Source: Bacillus thuringiensis (GTDB taxonomy: Bacteria; Bacillota; Bacilli; Bacillales; Bacillaceae_G). From it: DNA of 64,000 nt. The stretch lies in contig NZ_CP012099.1 in the NCBI RefSeq assembly GCF_001182785.1, forward strand, positions 4,028,501 to 4,092,500, in the 5' to 3' direction. The notes under the pieces are model-generated. The model was not told where the DNA came from, searched no databases, and worked only from the letters and a program-made list of their open reading frames with translations. Made by a program: the position numbers and the translations under genes. This document shows, one piece after another, positions 28,820 through 37,016 of the stretch. Position 1 is the first letter of the stretch. Every line of letters begins with the position of its first letter.

Positions 28820-29662
28820 ATGTCAGTTAAGAAGAAAACGCAAGTACGCACCGGCAAAATGGTACGTGAACTAATGTTAGCAGACGAAGATGTAAATGCT
28901 TCGCTAATTATGGTATATAGTGAAAACGGTGTAAACGCAGAAATTAAAATCGAGGGCTTAACGCCGAAATGTAACGAAGAATTATTTTTGAGCGGAAACG
29001 TGGATTGGAACAAGAGTGTTATTTATAAAATTGTTGATTTCACTGGAAACGCTGAAGTTGGTAAAGTTACATTAACAGCGATGAACAAAAACAATGTTTC
29101 TCTAGAAATTGAACGCGTTATGTGGAGTAAAGAAAATAAAGAAGCTGCCGAGCAAGAAGAAACACAGGTAGAAGCAGCACCGAAAAAAGAAGTAGTTGTA
29201 GAAGCTCCAAAAGCAATTACACCTGCTCCTAAGCCTGTTACGCGTGTGGAAACACCTGCTATGGCACCTAAACCTACTCCGGTACCGACACCGAAGCCAG
29301 TAAGCGTAGAAGCGGCTGTAGAACTAACTACTCCAGCACCTGTGAAAAAAGTAGTCCCTACTCCAGTTACAAAGCAAGAGACAGCACCGGTTGCTCCTGC
29401 AAAACCGAAGCAGCCTGCTTTGACTGAAACAAATTCAAAACTACAAGAAAATTATGTTAAACTCGTGAAAAAGACAATTGAAGTTTGTCAAGATTACGAG
29501 CTTGGCATCGACATAGATGATTCTATTGAAAGCTTAAAAGAAGAACTACAAAGCCAAGGTATTAGCGTTACATTTGATAAAGAAATTATGGACGTTGTAA
29601 GTCGTCTTCGTTCTTTACAAGATAAAGGAATCAAAGTAGAAAAAGTACTTAATTTACTATAA
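28820..29662 (+). CDS. Two-domain protein with Pro/Ala/Lys/Val-rich linker, unknown
   Basis: The 280-residue protein has an N-terminal folded part (about 1-102; MVRELMLADEDVNASLIMVY, KIEGLTPKCNEELFLSG), a 100-residue low-complexity linker (about 103-203), and a helical C-terminal part (about 205-280; LVKKTIEVCQDYELGIDIDD). The linker is built from repeated proline-containing units such as TPAPKPVTRVETPAMAPKP. No signal peptide or membrane segment is visible. GAGAGGAGAAA precedes the ATG. No family recognised. Confidence 0.8.
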   Translation: MSVKKKTQVRTGKMVRELMLADEDVNASLIMVYSENGVNAEIKIEGLTPKCNEELFLSGNVDWNKSVIYKIVDFTGNAEVGKVTLTAMNKNNVSLEIERVMWSKENKEAAEQEETQVEAAPKKEVVVEAPKAITPAPKPVTRVETPAMAPKPTPVPTPKPVSVEAAVELTTPAPVKKVVPTPVTKQETAPVAPAKPKQPALTETNSKLQENYVKLVKKTIEVCQDYELGIDIDDSIESLKEELQSQGISVTFDKEIMDVVSRLRSLQDKGIKVEKVLNLL

Positions 29663-29667
29663 AAAAA

Positions 29668-29693
29668 TAAGAGGTGGCAATTGCCATCTCTTA
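29668..29693. terminator. Bidirectional terminator between convergent genes
   Basis: TAAGAGgTGGCAA and TTGCCAtCTCTTA form a near-perfect stem flanked by A and T runs; it serves the linker protein gene and lipM, whose stop it overlaps. Confidence 0.85.
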
Positions 29694-30527
29694 TTTTTTA
29701 TAATTCCACTCATTACTTTCATACTTTTCTTTCGCTAACGTTTGAACTTCATGTAACTGTTCTTCTGTTAATTCATATGGAACAAGTTCTACATCCAATC
29801 CTTTTTCAAACCCAATTTCAAACGCTTTAATTAACTGTTCTATCGTAAATGTACGGTCTGTTAATTCATTAATTGCTACTGCTTTAGAAGAGAACATACT
29901 CTTCATACGTTCCTTCACACGTTCATTTGGGAATAAAAATAGATCATATAGTTCATCTAAATCAATTTCTAATGGAATCGATCCATGCTGTAAAATAACA
30001 CCTTTTTGACGTGTTTGAGCACTACCAGCAATTTTTCTTCCTTCCACTACAATTTCATACCAAGATGGTGCATCAAAACATACACCTGAACGTGGATTTT
30101 TCAAATTTTCACGATCTGCTTCTGTTTTTGGAACTGCATAATATGCTTCTAACCCTAATGCCTTAAAACCATCTAATAAGCCTTGCGAAATAACACGATA
30201 CGCTTCTGTAACTGTTTTTGGCATATTCGGATGATCTTCAGACACAATAACACTATACGTTAACTCTTTGTCATGTAGTACACCCCTGCCGCCTGTTTGA
30301 CGACGAACGAATCCATATTTCTTTTCGTTAACTACATCCATATTAATATCTTTCTCAACACGTTGAAAATATCCAACTGTTAATGTTGGTACTTCCCATT
30401 CATAAAAACGAATTGTTGGCGGCATTTTCTTTTCACTTTGCCAACTTAACAAACATTCATCTAACGCCATATTAAATGCCGGTGAACATTGACCAGAGTT
30501 AATATAACACCATTTTTCTTTTCCCAT
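29691..30527 (-). CDS. lipM: Octanoyl-[acyl carrier protein]:protein transferase LipM
   Basis: LipM transfers octanoate from ACP to GcvH, the first step of lipoate assembly in Bacillus. The 278-residue protein has [19 protein letters not shown], the catalytic cysteine C150 in [16 protein letters not shown], and [20 protein letters not shown], with the lysine typical of the cofactor transferase family. The ATG at 30527 is preceded by GAGGTG. It connects with the glycine cleavage genes in this window, since GcvH is its acceptor. Confidence 0.94.
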   Translation of the reverse strand: MGKEKWCYINSGQCSPAFNMALDECLLSWQSEKKMPPTIRFYEWEVPTLTVGYFQRVEKDINMDVVNEKKYGFVRRQTGGRGVLHDKELTYSVIVSEDHPNMPKTVTEAYRVISQGLLDGFKALGLEAYYAVPKTEADRENLKNPRSGVCFDAPSWYEIVVEGRKIAGSAQTRQKGVILQHGSIPLEIDLDELYDLFLFPNERVKERMKSMFSSKAVAINELTDRTFTIEQLIKAFEIGFEKGLDVELVPYELTEEQLHEVQTLAKEKYESNEWNYKK

Positions 30528-30631
30528 CCTGCACCTCATATAACCAATTATTTTTCACATTCTCTAGTCTACCAAATTCGACAAAATTTGTGAAAGAATA
30601 CGAAATTTCTTCTTATATGCAAATGAATCTG

Positions 30632-30659
30632 TTGCATAAATACATATGGGCATTATAAT
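30632..30659 (+). promoter_or_regulatory. Putative promoter of yqhL
   Basis: TTGCAT and TATAAT are separated by 16 bp, about 40 bp upstream of the GTG start of yqhL. Confidence 0.5.
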
Positions 30660-30697
30660 ATTGAAAGTAGGATAAGAAAAAAGGGAGCGATAGAATC

Positions 30698-31081
30698 GTG
30701 TCAACAACTTGGATTATTTTATTAGCCGTAATCGTAGCATTTATCGGCTACACTGTATGGATGTACTTCTATCAGAAAAAATTAATTAAAACTCTTACAG
30801 AAGAAGAATTTCGCGCTGGCTACCGTAAAGCACAGCTTATCGATATTCGTGAAACAGACGAATATAACGCAGGGCACATTTTAGGTGCACGTAACATTCC
30901 GTTATCACAAATTCGCCTTCGCCATAAAGAACTTCGTCAAGATCAACCTGTTTACTTATATTGCCAAAGCGGATTCCGTACAGGTCGTGCAGCGCAATAC
31001 TTAAAAAAACAAGGCTACAAAGATTTCTACCAATTACAAGGTGGATTTAAATCTTGGACAGGCAAAATTAAAAAGAAATAA
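30698..31081 (+). CDS. yqhL: Membrane-anchored rhodanese-like protein YqhL
   Basis: The 127-residue protein has an N-terminal membrane anchor (about 4-22) and a rhodanese domain (about 33-125), with the active-site loop CQSGFRTGRA where C89 is the catalytic cysteine, and LIDIRETDEYNAGHILGARN. The start is GTG with AAGGGAGCG upstream. It is likely a sulfurtransferase at the membrane; the acceptor is unknown. Confidence 0.9.
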   Translation: MSTTWIILLAVIVAFIGYTVWMYFYQKKLIKTLTEEEFRAGYRKAQLIDIRETDEYNAGHILGARNIPLSQIRLRHKELRQDQPVYLYCQSGFRTGRAAQYLKKQGYKDFYQLQGGFKSWTGKIKKK

Positions 31082-31091
31082 TAACATACAA

Positions 31092-31120
31092 AAAACTAGC
31101 TGAATAAATCGGCTAGTTTT
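31092..31120. terminator. Terminator of yqhL, also usable for the convergent lipoprotein gene
   Basis: AAAACTAGC and GCTAGTTTT form a 9-bp stem with an 11-nt loop and T/A runs on both sides. Confidence 0.8.
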
Positions 31121-31121
31121 T

Positions 31122-31682
31122 TCATTTCATCTTGTTCGCAATGTATAATAAATTCTGCTTAATCGTTTCTTTATCGTTCTCTTCTACATTCCGATACAAT
31201 AGCTGATATTCAATTCCTTTCTCTTTCCATATAAGCGTAGCAAATTCGTCACCACGTTCATAATCATCTTTATTTTTAAAATAAGCAGACGTTCCATTAT
31301 TCAGTTTCATTTGTTCTTGAAATCGCTTCTCTTCCACGAGATCCGGAAAACTATAAGGAAAGTTCGCGACATTTAACTCAATATACTCATTTCGACCTGG
31401 CTCCTGCTGTTTATATTTAATCGTTAAGACAGCGTTCTTTTTCCCAAGCGTTCTTACTTCACCCTTCACATCACTTGTAATGTCGTACGGTAAAAACGTT
31501 GGAACTTTAAACTTCACCGGAAAATATTTTGGAAGTTCCTTTAGCGGAATAGGATCCGTAACACGATCCATAGCTCCTCCTGTTGTTCCCACAAAGTGTT
31601 TTTCTTCTTGCATCGTTTGCTGAAACGAACACGAACTAAGTACAAAACTAGAAAACACGAAACAAATGATTCTTTTTTTCAA
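31122..31682 (-). CDS. Lipoprotein, unknown function
   Basis: The 186-residue protein has a lipoprotein signal: a basic KKR start, a hydrophobic segment and the lipobox LSSC at residues 15-18. The mature part is hydrophilic with VKFKVPTFLPYDIT and GIEYQLLYRN. The start is TTG with AAAGGGCGG upstream. It is expected on the outer face of the membrane. No specific family is recognised. Confidence 0.75.
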   Translation of the reverse strand: MKKRIICFVFSSFVLSSCSFQQTMQEEKHFVGTTGGAMDRVTDPIPLKELPKYFPVKFKVPTFLPYDITSDVKGEVRTLGKKNAVLTIKYKQQEPGRNEYIELNVANFPYSFPDLVEEKRFQEQMKLNNGTSAYFKNKDDYERGDEFATLIWKEKGIEYQLLYRNVEENDKETIKQNLLYIANKMK

Positions 31683-31898
31683 TTTGTTTCCGCCCTTTCA
31701 TACCGCTCTCTTAACGAACGAAGCGTTGATATGCTCTTCATATTCGCTTTGTCATTAAACTCCACCTTTGAAAACTTTCCACGTTATTCTCACACATTTT
31801 GACAACACTTTTTGCAAACAAAAAAGACCCCTATCATTCTTACGCCCAAGTGAAAAGGTTACGCGAATAAAAAGAAGTCTTATTAATACCATAGTTTG

Positions 31899-31960
31899 TG
31901 AAAAGCTTTTCAGGTCAAGATTTTTTCTTTCTTATTATTTTCCCTTTATAATAAGGGAAA
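31899..31960. promoter_or_regulatory. LacI-regulator control region with two palindromes
   Basis: TGAAAAGCTTTTCA (31899-31912) is a perfect 14-bp palindrome. Further down, TTTCCCTT and AAGGGAAA (31939-31960) are perfect inverted arms flanking TATAAT, the probable -10 box; the right arm leads into the ribosome site of the regulator gene. Autoregulation is inferred. Confidence 0.6.
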
Positions 31961-31972
31961 GAGGTGATACAT

Positions 31973-32950
31973 ATGGCCAATATAAAACAAATTGCTAAAA
32001 CTGCTGGTGTATCGATATCAACTGTTTCTCGTGTCCTGAATAATCACCCTTACGTAAAAGAAGAAAAGCGTAAGCGTGTTCTAGATGCTGTTGAAGAATT
32101 AAACTACGCAAAAAATATAAATGCTGTCCATTTAATAAGAGGGAAAACATATACAATTGGCGTTATGCTTCCTTTCATTAACCTCCCCTACTTCAGTACC
32201 ATTATTGAAGGAATCGGTAACGAAGCATTATTAGCTGGGTATCATATTAATTTATGCCAAACAAATTACGATAACCTTGAAGAGATTCGTGTTCTTGAAA
32301 TGATGAAAATGAAACAATTTGATGGGATGATTATTTGCTCCAGAACGAGCTCTTGGGAACAAATCGAACCTTTCGCAAAATTTGCCCCTATTATTTCATG
32401 TGAAAAAATGAACCATCCCCTCATTTCATCCATCTACGTAGATCATTATGAAGGCTTCCGTCTCGGTACTGCCTATTTACTAAGTAAAGGCCATGAAAAA
32501 ATCGGAATTTGTTTAGCGAGAAAAACAAGTGTAAATTCCATGGAGCGTGAAAAAGCATTCGCCGATACACTTCGTAACGAAGGGAAAACGTTGCATCCTG
32601 AATGGATTTTTCACCAATGCTATACAATGCAGGACGGAGCACAAATACTCCATCGTATTTTAAATATGAAAAATCGTCCAACTGCTATTTTCACAGCGAA
32701 CGATCAAGTTGCAGCTGGTTTATTAACAGAGGCTCGAAAACATGGCATTCGAGTACCTGAAGACCTTGCTATCCTTGGATTTGATAATCATGAAATTTCA
32801 AAGGCATTAGAAATTTCCACAATTGAACATCCCGGTCTCGCAATGGGCTCACATGCTTTTTCTTTATTCCATAAGCAGATCCAAAGCGAGCAAATTGTCG
32901 GCAGTGCAAAAGAACTTTCATTCCATTTAATTGAGCGAGAGACTGTCTAA
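31973..32950 (+). CDS. LacI family transcriptional regulator
   Basis: The 325-residue protein has the LacI helix-turn-helix (IKQIAKTAGVSISTVSRVLN), the hinge and a periplasmic-binding-protein-like effector domain with IFTANDQVAAGLLTEA and LAILGFDNHEISKALE. GAGGTG lies 6 nt before the ATG at 31973; a GTG within that site is not used. No transporter or sugar enzyme is adjacent, so its ligand and targets outside its own promoter cannot be told. Confidence 0.92.
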   Translation: MANIKQIAKTAGVSISTVSRVLNNHPYVKEEKRKRVLDAVEELNYAKNINAVHLIRGKTYTIGVMLPFINLPYFSTIIEGIGNEALLAGYHINLCQTNYDNLEEIRVLEMMKMKQFDGMIICSRTSSWEQIEPFAKFAPIISCEKMNHPLISSIYVDHYEGFRLGTAYLLSKGHEKIGICLARKTSVNSMEREKAFADTLRNEGKTLHPEWIFHQCYTMQDGAQILHRILNMKNRPTAIFTANDQVAAGLLTEARKHGIRVPEDLAILGFDNHEISKALEISTIEHPGLAMGSHAFSLFHKQIQSEQIVGSAKELSFHLIERETV

Positions 32951-32976
32951 AAAGAGCGTTACCTATAACGCTCTTT
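32951..32976 (+). terminator. Terminator of the LacI-type gene
   Basis: AAAGAGCGTTA and TAACGCTCTTT form an 11-bp perfect stem with a 4-nt loop and a T run. Confidence 0.85.
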
Positions 32977-32992
32977 TTCAGCTCTTCACCTA

Positions 32993-33040
32993 TTGACATT
33001 ATATTTTCCATCTCATATAATTAACCTAACGAACGGTAGG
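32993..33040 (+). promoter_or_regulatory. tetR promoter and operator 1
   Basis: A consensus sigma-A promoter TTGACA (32993-32998), 17-bp spacer, TATAAT (33016-33021) is followed by CCTAACGAACGGTAGG (33025-33040), an imperfect palindrome lying over the start site. The same sequence with two changes recurs before the SMR genes. Confidence 0.8.
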
Positions 33041-33052
33041 TAGGGGATGAAA

Positions 33053-33628
33053 ATGACAGCAAACCGCATTAAAGCTGTAGCACTTTCTCATTTCGCACGC
33101 TACGGCTATGAAGGAACTTCATTGGCAAATATTGCTCAAGAAGTTGGGATTAAAAAACCATCGATTTACGCACACTTTAAAGGAAAAGAAGAGCTATATT
33201 TCATATGCTTAGAATCTGCTCTTCAAAAAGATTTGCAAAGCTTCACAGGCGATATCGAAAGCTTTTCCAATTCGTCCACTGAAGAATTGCTTTTAAAATT
33301 ATTAAAAGGCTATGCAAAACGATTTGGTGAAAGTGAAGAATCAATGTTTTGGTTACGAACTTCTTATTTTCCGCCTGATGCATTTCGCGAGCAAATTATT
33401 AATAAAGCAAATGTACACATTGAAAACGTCGGAAAACTTTTATTCCCTGTATTTAAAAGAGCAAGCGAACAAGATGAGCTGCATAACATTGAAGTAAAAG
33501 ACGCCTTAGAAGCTTTTCTATGCTTACTCGACGGTCTTATGGTTGAACTACTATACGCAGGTTTAAATCGTTTTGAGACACGTTTAGACGCTTCTTGGAA
33601 AGTATTTTGGCGCGGACTTTCAAACTGA
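33053..33628 (+). CDS. TetR family regulator of the SMR efflux pair
   Basis: The 191-residue protein has the TetR N-terminal helix-turn-helix (IKAVALSHFARYGYEG, then IAQEVGIKKPSIYAHFKGKEE) and a helical ligand domain. The ATG at 33053 lies 6 nt after AGGGG; the ATG two codons earlier is too close. Matching operators before this gene and before the SMR genes indicate that it represses both. Confidence 0.9.
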   Translation: MTANRIKAVALSHFARYGYEGTSLANIAQEVGIKKPSIYAHFKGKEELYFICLESALQKDLQSFTGDIESFSNSSTEELLLKLLKGYAKRFGESEESMFWLRTSYFPPDAFREQIINKANVHIENVGKLLFPVFKRASEQDELHNIEVKDALEAFLCLLDGLMVELLYAGLNRFETRLDASWKVFWRGLSN

Positions 33629-33652
33629 CGGATTGCTCCTTTGCAATGCGTC
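33627..33652 (+). terminator. Terminator of tetR
   Basis: GACGGATTGC and GCAATGCGTC form a stem with one mismatch, followed by GTTTTT. Confidence 0.7.
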
Positions 33653-33668
33653 GTTTTTAAGCCCTTTA

Positions 33669-33684
33669 CCTAACGACTGGTAGG
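33669..33684 (+). promoter_or_regulatory. TetR operator 2 before the SMR genes
   Basis: CCTAACGACTGGTAGG differs from operator 1 at two adjacent central positions and lies 16 nt before the first SMR gene, just upstream of its ribosome site. Confidence 0.75.
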
Positions 33685-33699
33685 AAGGAGAAATGACAT

Positions 33700-34032
33700 A
33701 TGGCATGGATTTATGTAATCATCGCTGGTATTATTGAAATCTTTTGGGTGATTGGACTAAAAAAAGCGGAGGCACCACTTGAATGGGCTGGTGTTGCGCT
33801 ATTAATTACAATTAGTTTCGTCTTATTATTTAGAGCTTATAAAGATTTACCTGTCGGCACTGTATACGCAGTCTTCACAGGAATTGGGGCTGGCGGAATC
33901 GTTCTGACAGAGATTTTCGTCTTCGGAGAACCTTTCTCTATTGTAAAAGTATTATTAATTGGTTTAATCTTCTTCGGAGTAATTGGTTTAAAACGAGTAA
34001 CAGAAGAAAAAGAAGCGAAGGAGGCCGCATAA
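33700..34032 (+). CDS. SMR family efflux protein, first subunit
   Basis: The 110-residue protein has four membrane helices and the small multidrug resistance signature MAWIYVIIAGIIEIFWVIGL, with the essential membrane glutamate (E13). GTVYAVFTGIGAGGIVLTEI is the conserved helix 3. It is one half of a heteromeric pump of the YkkCD/YvdRS type. It is followed by its partner after 1 nt. The exported substrate is unknown; quaternary ammonium compounds, guanidinium or other cations are the usual candidates. Confidence 0.92.
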   Translation: MAWIYVIIAGIIEIFWVIGLKKAEAPLEWAGVALLITISFVLLFRAYKDLPVGTVYAVFTGIGAGGIVLTEIFVFGEPFSIVKVLLIGLIFFGVIGLKRVTEEKEAKEAA

Positions 34033-34033
34033 A

Positions 34034-34348
34034 ATGGCTTGGGTATTTTTAATTCTAGCTGGTATTTGTGAAATTATTGGTGTACTCTTTATGAAAGTAG
34101 CCACTGAAAAGAAAGGCTGGGCACCAAAAGTTATTTTAATCGCTAACTTCGCAGTAAGTTTCTTTTTCTTATCTCTTGCGATGGACACGTTACCGATGGG
34201 AACTGCTTACGCGATTTGGACTGGAATCGGAACTGCCGGTAGTGCACTTCTTGGTATTCTTATTTTCCGTGAATCAGCGGATTGGCGTCGTCTTGCTTTC
34301 TTAAGCTGCATTTTATGCGGCGCTGTTGGCTTAAAACTATTAAGCTAA
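34034..34348 (+). CDS. SMR family efflux protein, second subunit
   Basis: The 104-residue protein is a second SMR subunit: MAWVFLILAGICEIIGVLFM with the conserved E13, and helix 3 GTAYAIWTGIGTAGSALLGI. It starts 1 nt after the first subunit's stop. Paired SMR genes usually form obligate heterodimers with opposite membrane orientation. The next gene follows after 15 nt and may be in the same transcript. Confidence 0.92.
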   Translation: MAWVFLILAGICEIIGVLFMKVATEKKGWAPKVILIANFAVSFFFLSLAMDTLPMGTAYAIWTGIGTAGSALLGILIFRESADWRRLAFLSCILCGAVGLKLLS

Positions 34349-34363
34349 CGTGAGGTGAATGTC

Positions 34364-34621
34364 ATGTGGAAAGAAAAAGGGAAGCAAATGTTAGCATGGA
34401 TTACACTCGGGATTGTCATTCTATTGCAAATAAGTTTTCATATAATAGAATGGTTGTTTCATAAAGTAGTATCCATTCTCACATTCCTTCCTAACATGAC
34501 ACTTGAAATTATATCAATCGTTTGGTCCATTATTGCCTCCATTGCAATCGTCATTATATGGAGTATCGCCAAGCTATGGAATAAGTTATTTAAAAAGGAC
34601 AGTACTTCTGAAAAAGAGTAA
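34364..34621 (+). CDS. Small membrane protein downstream of the SMR pair
   Basis: The 85-residue protein has two hydrophobic segments (about 8-28 and 45-72) and a lysine-rich tail (KLWNKLFKKDSTSEKE). GAGGTG lies 6 nt before the ATG at 34364. By position it is the fourth gene of the TetR-SMR module. No family recognised. Confidence 0.7.
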   Translation: MWKEKGKQMLAWITLGIVILLQISFHIIEWLFHKVVSILTFLPNMTLEIISIVWSIIASIAIVIIWSIAKLWNKLFKKDSTSEKE

Positions 34622-34627
34622 CTGTCC
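34598..34627. terminator. Terminator of the SMR operon
   Basis: GGACAGT and ACTGTCC arms overlap the last codons of the 85-residue gene and are followed by TTTTTT; the A run on the other side also suits the opposing gene. Confidence 0.75.
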
Positions 34628-34637
34628 TTTTTTATAT

Positions 34638-34826
34638 TCATTCAGACTTTCTGTAGAAGTTTGATGTGATAAGACAAAGAAGACCAACTATGACAATACT
34701 TATACCAATCCCTTTATGCAAATTAGGAAATGGTGATGGTATATCTGAGTAAAAATTTGCTAATATGAGACCGATTGAAAATAAAAGTACCCCTATTCTA
34801 TATAACCATTTTCGTTTGTTCATCAT
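34638..34826 (-). CDS. Small two-helix membrane protein, unknown
   Basis: The 62-residue protein has two membrane segments (about 7-25 and 38-56), separated by a proline-rich loop (SDIPSPFPNLHKG). GGAGGGGAGA directly precedes ATG ATG; the second ATG is equally possible. It is convergent to the SMR operon. No family recognised. Confidence 0.65.
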   Translation of the reverse strand: MMNKRKWLYRIGVLLFSIGLILANFYSDIPSPFPNLHKGIGISIVIVGLLCLITSNFYRKSE

Positions 34827-34895
34827 TCTCCCCTCCTAAAATTTTTCATACACTCCTTTCTTTTGGACATACTACCTAAAAAAGGAGTGAATAAT

Positions 34896-35045
34896 ATGCA
34901 AAATTCTATACATAAGCAAATCCTATTTTTATTTTTCCTATTTCTTATTCTCATCATCGTTTTCAGCTTTATATTACATACTCCGAAAGATGTACCAAAT
35001 AGCGTTTCTTTTTATAAACTACTGCTCTCGTATTGTCGTTATTGA
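34896..35045 (+). CDS. Small single-pass membrane protein, unknown
   Basis: The 49-residue peptide has one strongly hydrophobic segment (about 7-29) and a short polar tail. AAAGGAGTG lies 6 nt before the ATG and a terminator follows the stop at once, which supports a real small gene. No family recognised. Confidence 0.55.
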   Translation: MQNSIHKQILFLFFLFLILIIVFSFILHTPKDVPNSVSFYKLLLSYCRY

Positions 35046-35047
35046 AG

Positions 35048-35071
35048 AAGGTGCCTTTTTTAAGGCACCTT
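35048..35071. terminator. Bidirectional terminator
   Basis: AAGGTGCCTT and AAGGCACCTT form a 10-bp perfect stem with a 4-nt loop, between the 49-residue gene and the convergent ABC operon. Confidence 0.85.
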
Positions 35072-35668
35072 TTAAAATTCTCTTTTTTCATATATTTTTA
35101 CTGAAACGAAGATAGATGCTATGAACATACATATTGAACTAACGAATAACATGCTGTTATATAGTTGAATTTGTTCTAGGTTGATTCCAAAGAAAATAGA
35201 AGAAACAGCCATAGGTGCTATTAGTATAAAAATCGCAATAAAAATAGTTTTCTTATACCCTAGCCAAAAGGATAGCGGTAAAACCAAACTTAAATACACT
35301 AAAATAAAGCTAATACTAGCAACCATTTTCGTTTCAATAAATTCAAATAGATTAACCCCATTCTTCATTCCCATCGTGAAACAACCGACCGTTACGCTTA
35401 TAAAAAGAATAATAATTGCTACTATATATTTCGCATACACAATTTGTTTTCTCCATATTGGTAAGCTGTTTACTATAACTTCACTCTCATTTTTACTATC
35501 TGCTTCAAATGTTTTTACTGTTGCCCCAATTGTAATAATTACTGACATAATTATGAACAGATTTTCCGTATCCGTTAAGGCCATATAAAAGAAAACAGGA
35601 TACAGTATGTACCAAATTAAAAATTTCCATTGAATGATGAAATCTTTTAAAATTAGTTGCTTAATCAT
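35072..35668 (-). CDS. ABC-2 type permease, third of a tandem set
   Basis: The 198-residue protein has six predicted membrane helices. It shares with the two upstream permeases an N-terminal L(I/V)xKDF-like motif and a loop NSLPIWRKQIVYAKYI. It is of the ABC2_membrane_5 kind. Together with the ATPase at 36997-37869 it should form an exporter or a bacitracin/lantibiotic-type self-protection transporter; the substrate is unknown. Confidence 0.85.
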   Translation of the reverse strand: MIKQLILKDFIIQWKFLIWYILYPVFFYMALTDTENLFIIMSVIITIGATVKTFEADSKNESEVIVNSLPIWRKQIVYAKYIVAIIILFISVTVGCFTMGMKNGVNLFEFIETKMVASISFILVYLSLVLPLSFWLGYKKTIFIAIFILIAPMAVSSIFFGINLEQIQLYNSMLFVSSICMFIASIFVSVKIYEKREF

Positions 35669-35700
35669 GTATTACACCTCCTAATATGAAAATGTCACTT

Positions 35701-36333
35701 CTATAACTCTGCCTCCTGAAACATTTTCATTGAGAGGAACATTGATATGAATATACTTACTAATACTCCGATACCAAGAACACTCATTGCTAGTGTAGCC
35801 TCTTGAGAGTGGAGTACTTTTAGCATAATTGTTTTATCACCAAAAATATTACACATAAGGCCAATCATACCTGTTAAAGGCAAAATCATAATAACATTCA
35901 AAACAGAAGTCGCTTTATATCCTCCAATGTAATTAGCGGGTATCGTTACAACACAATAGATTAAAGTTGCTACTATTGCTGAAAATACTGCATATCCAGG
36001 CATGACTATATCCCTGCCCAATAAAATATTTCCTAATATTAAGACTATAAAAGTTACACTCAAACCAGCCATAATAAATAATGAACTTGCAATATATTTA
36101 GCTATAACTATCTCTGTTCTCGTTATAGGCAAGCTCACTAATACTTTTTCCGCTTTACTTTTCTCTTCATAATAAAAAGAAATATATATAATCGTACTAC
36201 ATGTTATAAATAATCCTATTGCAATCCCCATTGGTTCGACGGAATCCTTAAAAATAGATAAAATGGGTATTAAAAAATAGAAAGGAAACATCTTCTTCTG
36301 TAAGAAAAACTCCTTCAAAATCAATTGTTGCAT
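35701..36333 (-). CDS. ABC-2 type permease, second of a tandem set
   Basis: The 210-residue protein has six predicted membrane helices, the N-terminus MQQLILKEFFLQ, and the shared cytoplasmic loop VSLPITRTEIVIAKYI. It is a paralogue of both neighbours. The intergenic spaces are 14 and 32 nt, so all three are cotranscribed. Confidence 0.85.
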   Translation of the reverse strand: MQQLILKEFFLQKKMFPFYFLIPILSIFKDSVEPMGIAIGLFITCSTIIYISFYYEEKSKAEKVLVSLPITRTEIVIAKYIASSLFIMAGLSVTFIVLILGNILLGRDIVMPGYAVFSAIVATLIYCVVTIPANYIGGYKATSVLNVIMILPLTGMIGLMCNIFGDKTIMLKVLHSQEATLAMSVLGIGVLVSIFISMFLSMKMFQEAEL

Positions 36334-36347
36334 ATAAATTCTCCTCT

Positions 36348-37016
36348 CTATAAATCACGCGTTTCATAAATTTTAATTGTAAGAAACATAGAAACGATAT
36401 AGACACTAGCTAATATCATTCCTCCAACTATAAATACACCAATATGTACTGGATTCATAATCCACTCACTGAATGAAGATGTTGTTTCATTCAGCCCATC
36501 ACTAATAAATATCCAAAGAATTACACCCACTCCTATTGATGCTGCTGATCCTATACTTCTTACTACCTTCGATTTTGTACCATAATAACTAGGGAAAAAC
36601 GTGACAACAAAAAATGTGGCATAAACAGCTCCATTTATGACTTCATACCATGGAATTTCAATGTATAGATTAGGATGATATACACTGATATCACTAATAA
36701 CCACAATACCCCTTATAAGAAAAACAACTAACATCGTAGAGAGAATGGCACCAACAATGAATATTGCACAGGAAATATATCTAGCAATTATGATATCCTT
36801 TCGACTTACCGGTAAACTATTTATAACAATGTCACTTTTATTTCTTTCATCCATAACGGTTAACGTCATAACCGATGAAAAGGTTATAAATAGACAACTC
36901 ATTGGAAATAACAATTCACCACTTGCATCTAACATAAAGAACAAAAGGGGCATAACAAGATTCACTAACCAAATTACCCGAAAAAAGAATAAATCTTTAT
37001 ATACGAGCTGACGCAT
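36348..37016 (-). CDS. ABC-2 type permease, first of a tandem set
   Basis: The 222-residue protein has six predicted membrane helices, N-terminus MRQLVYKDLFFFR and the loop NSLPVSRKDIIIARYI. The ATG at 37016 lies inside the end of the ATPase gene (20-nt overlap) after GAGAGGTG, so translation is coupled to the ATPase. Confidence 0.86.
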   Translation of the reverse strand: MRQLVYKDLFFFRVIWLVNLVMPLLFFMLDASGELLFPMSCLFITFSSVMTLTVMDERNKSDIVINSLPVSRKDIIIARYISCAIFIVGAILSTMLVVFLIRGIVVISDISVYHPNLYIEIPWYEVINGAVYATFFVVTFFPSYYGTKSKVVRSIGSAASIGVGVILWIFISDGLNETTSSFSEWIMNPVHIGVFIVGGMILASVYIVSMFLTIKIYETRDL

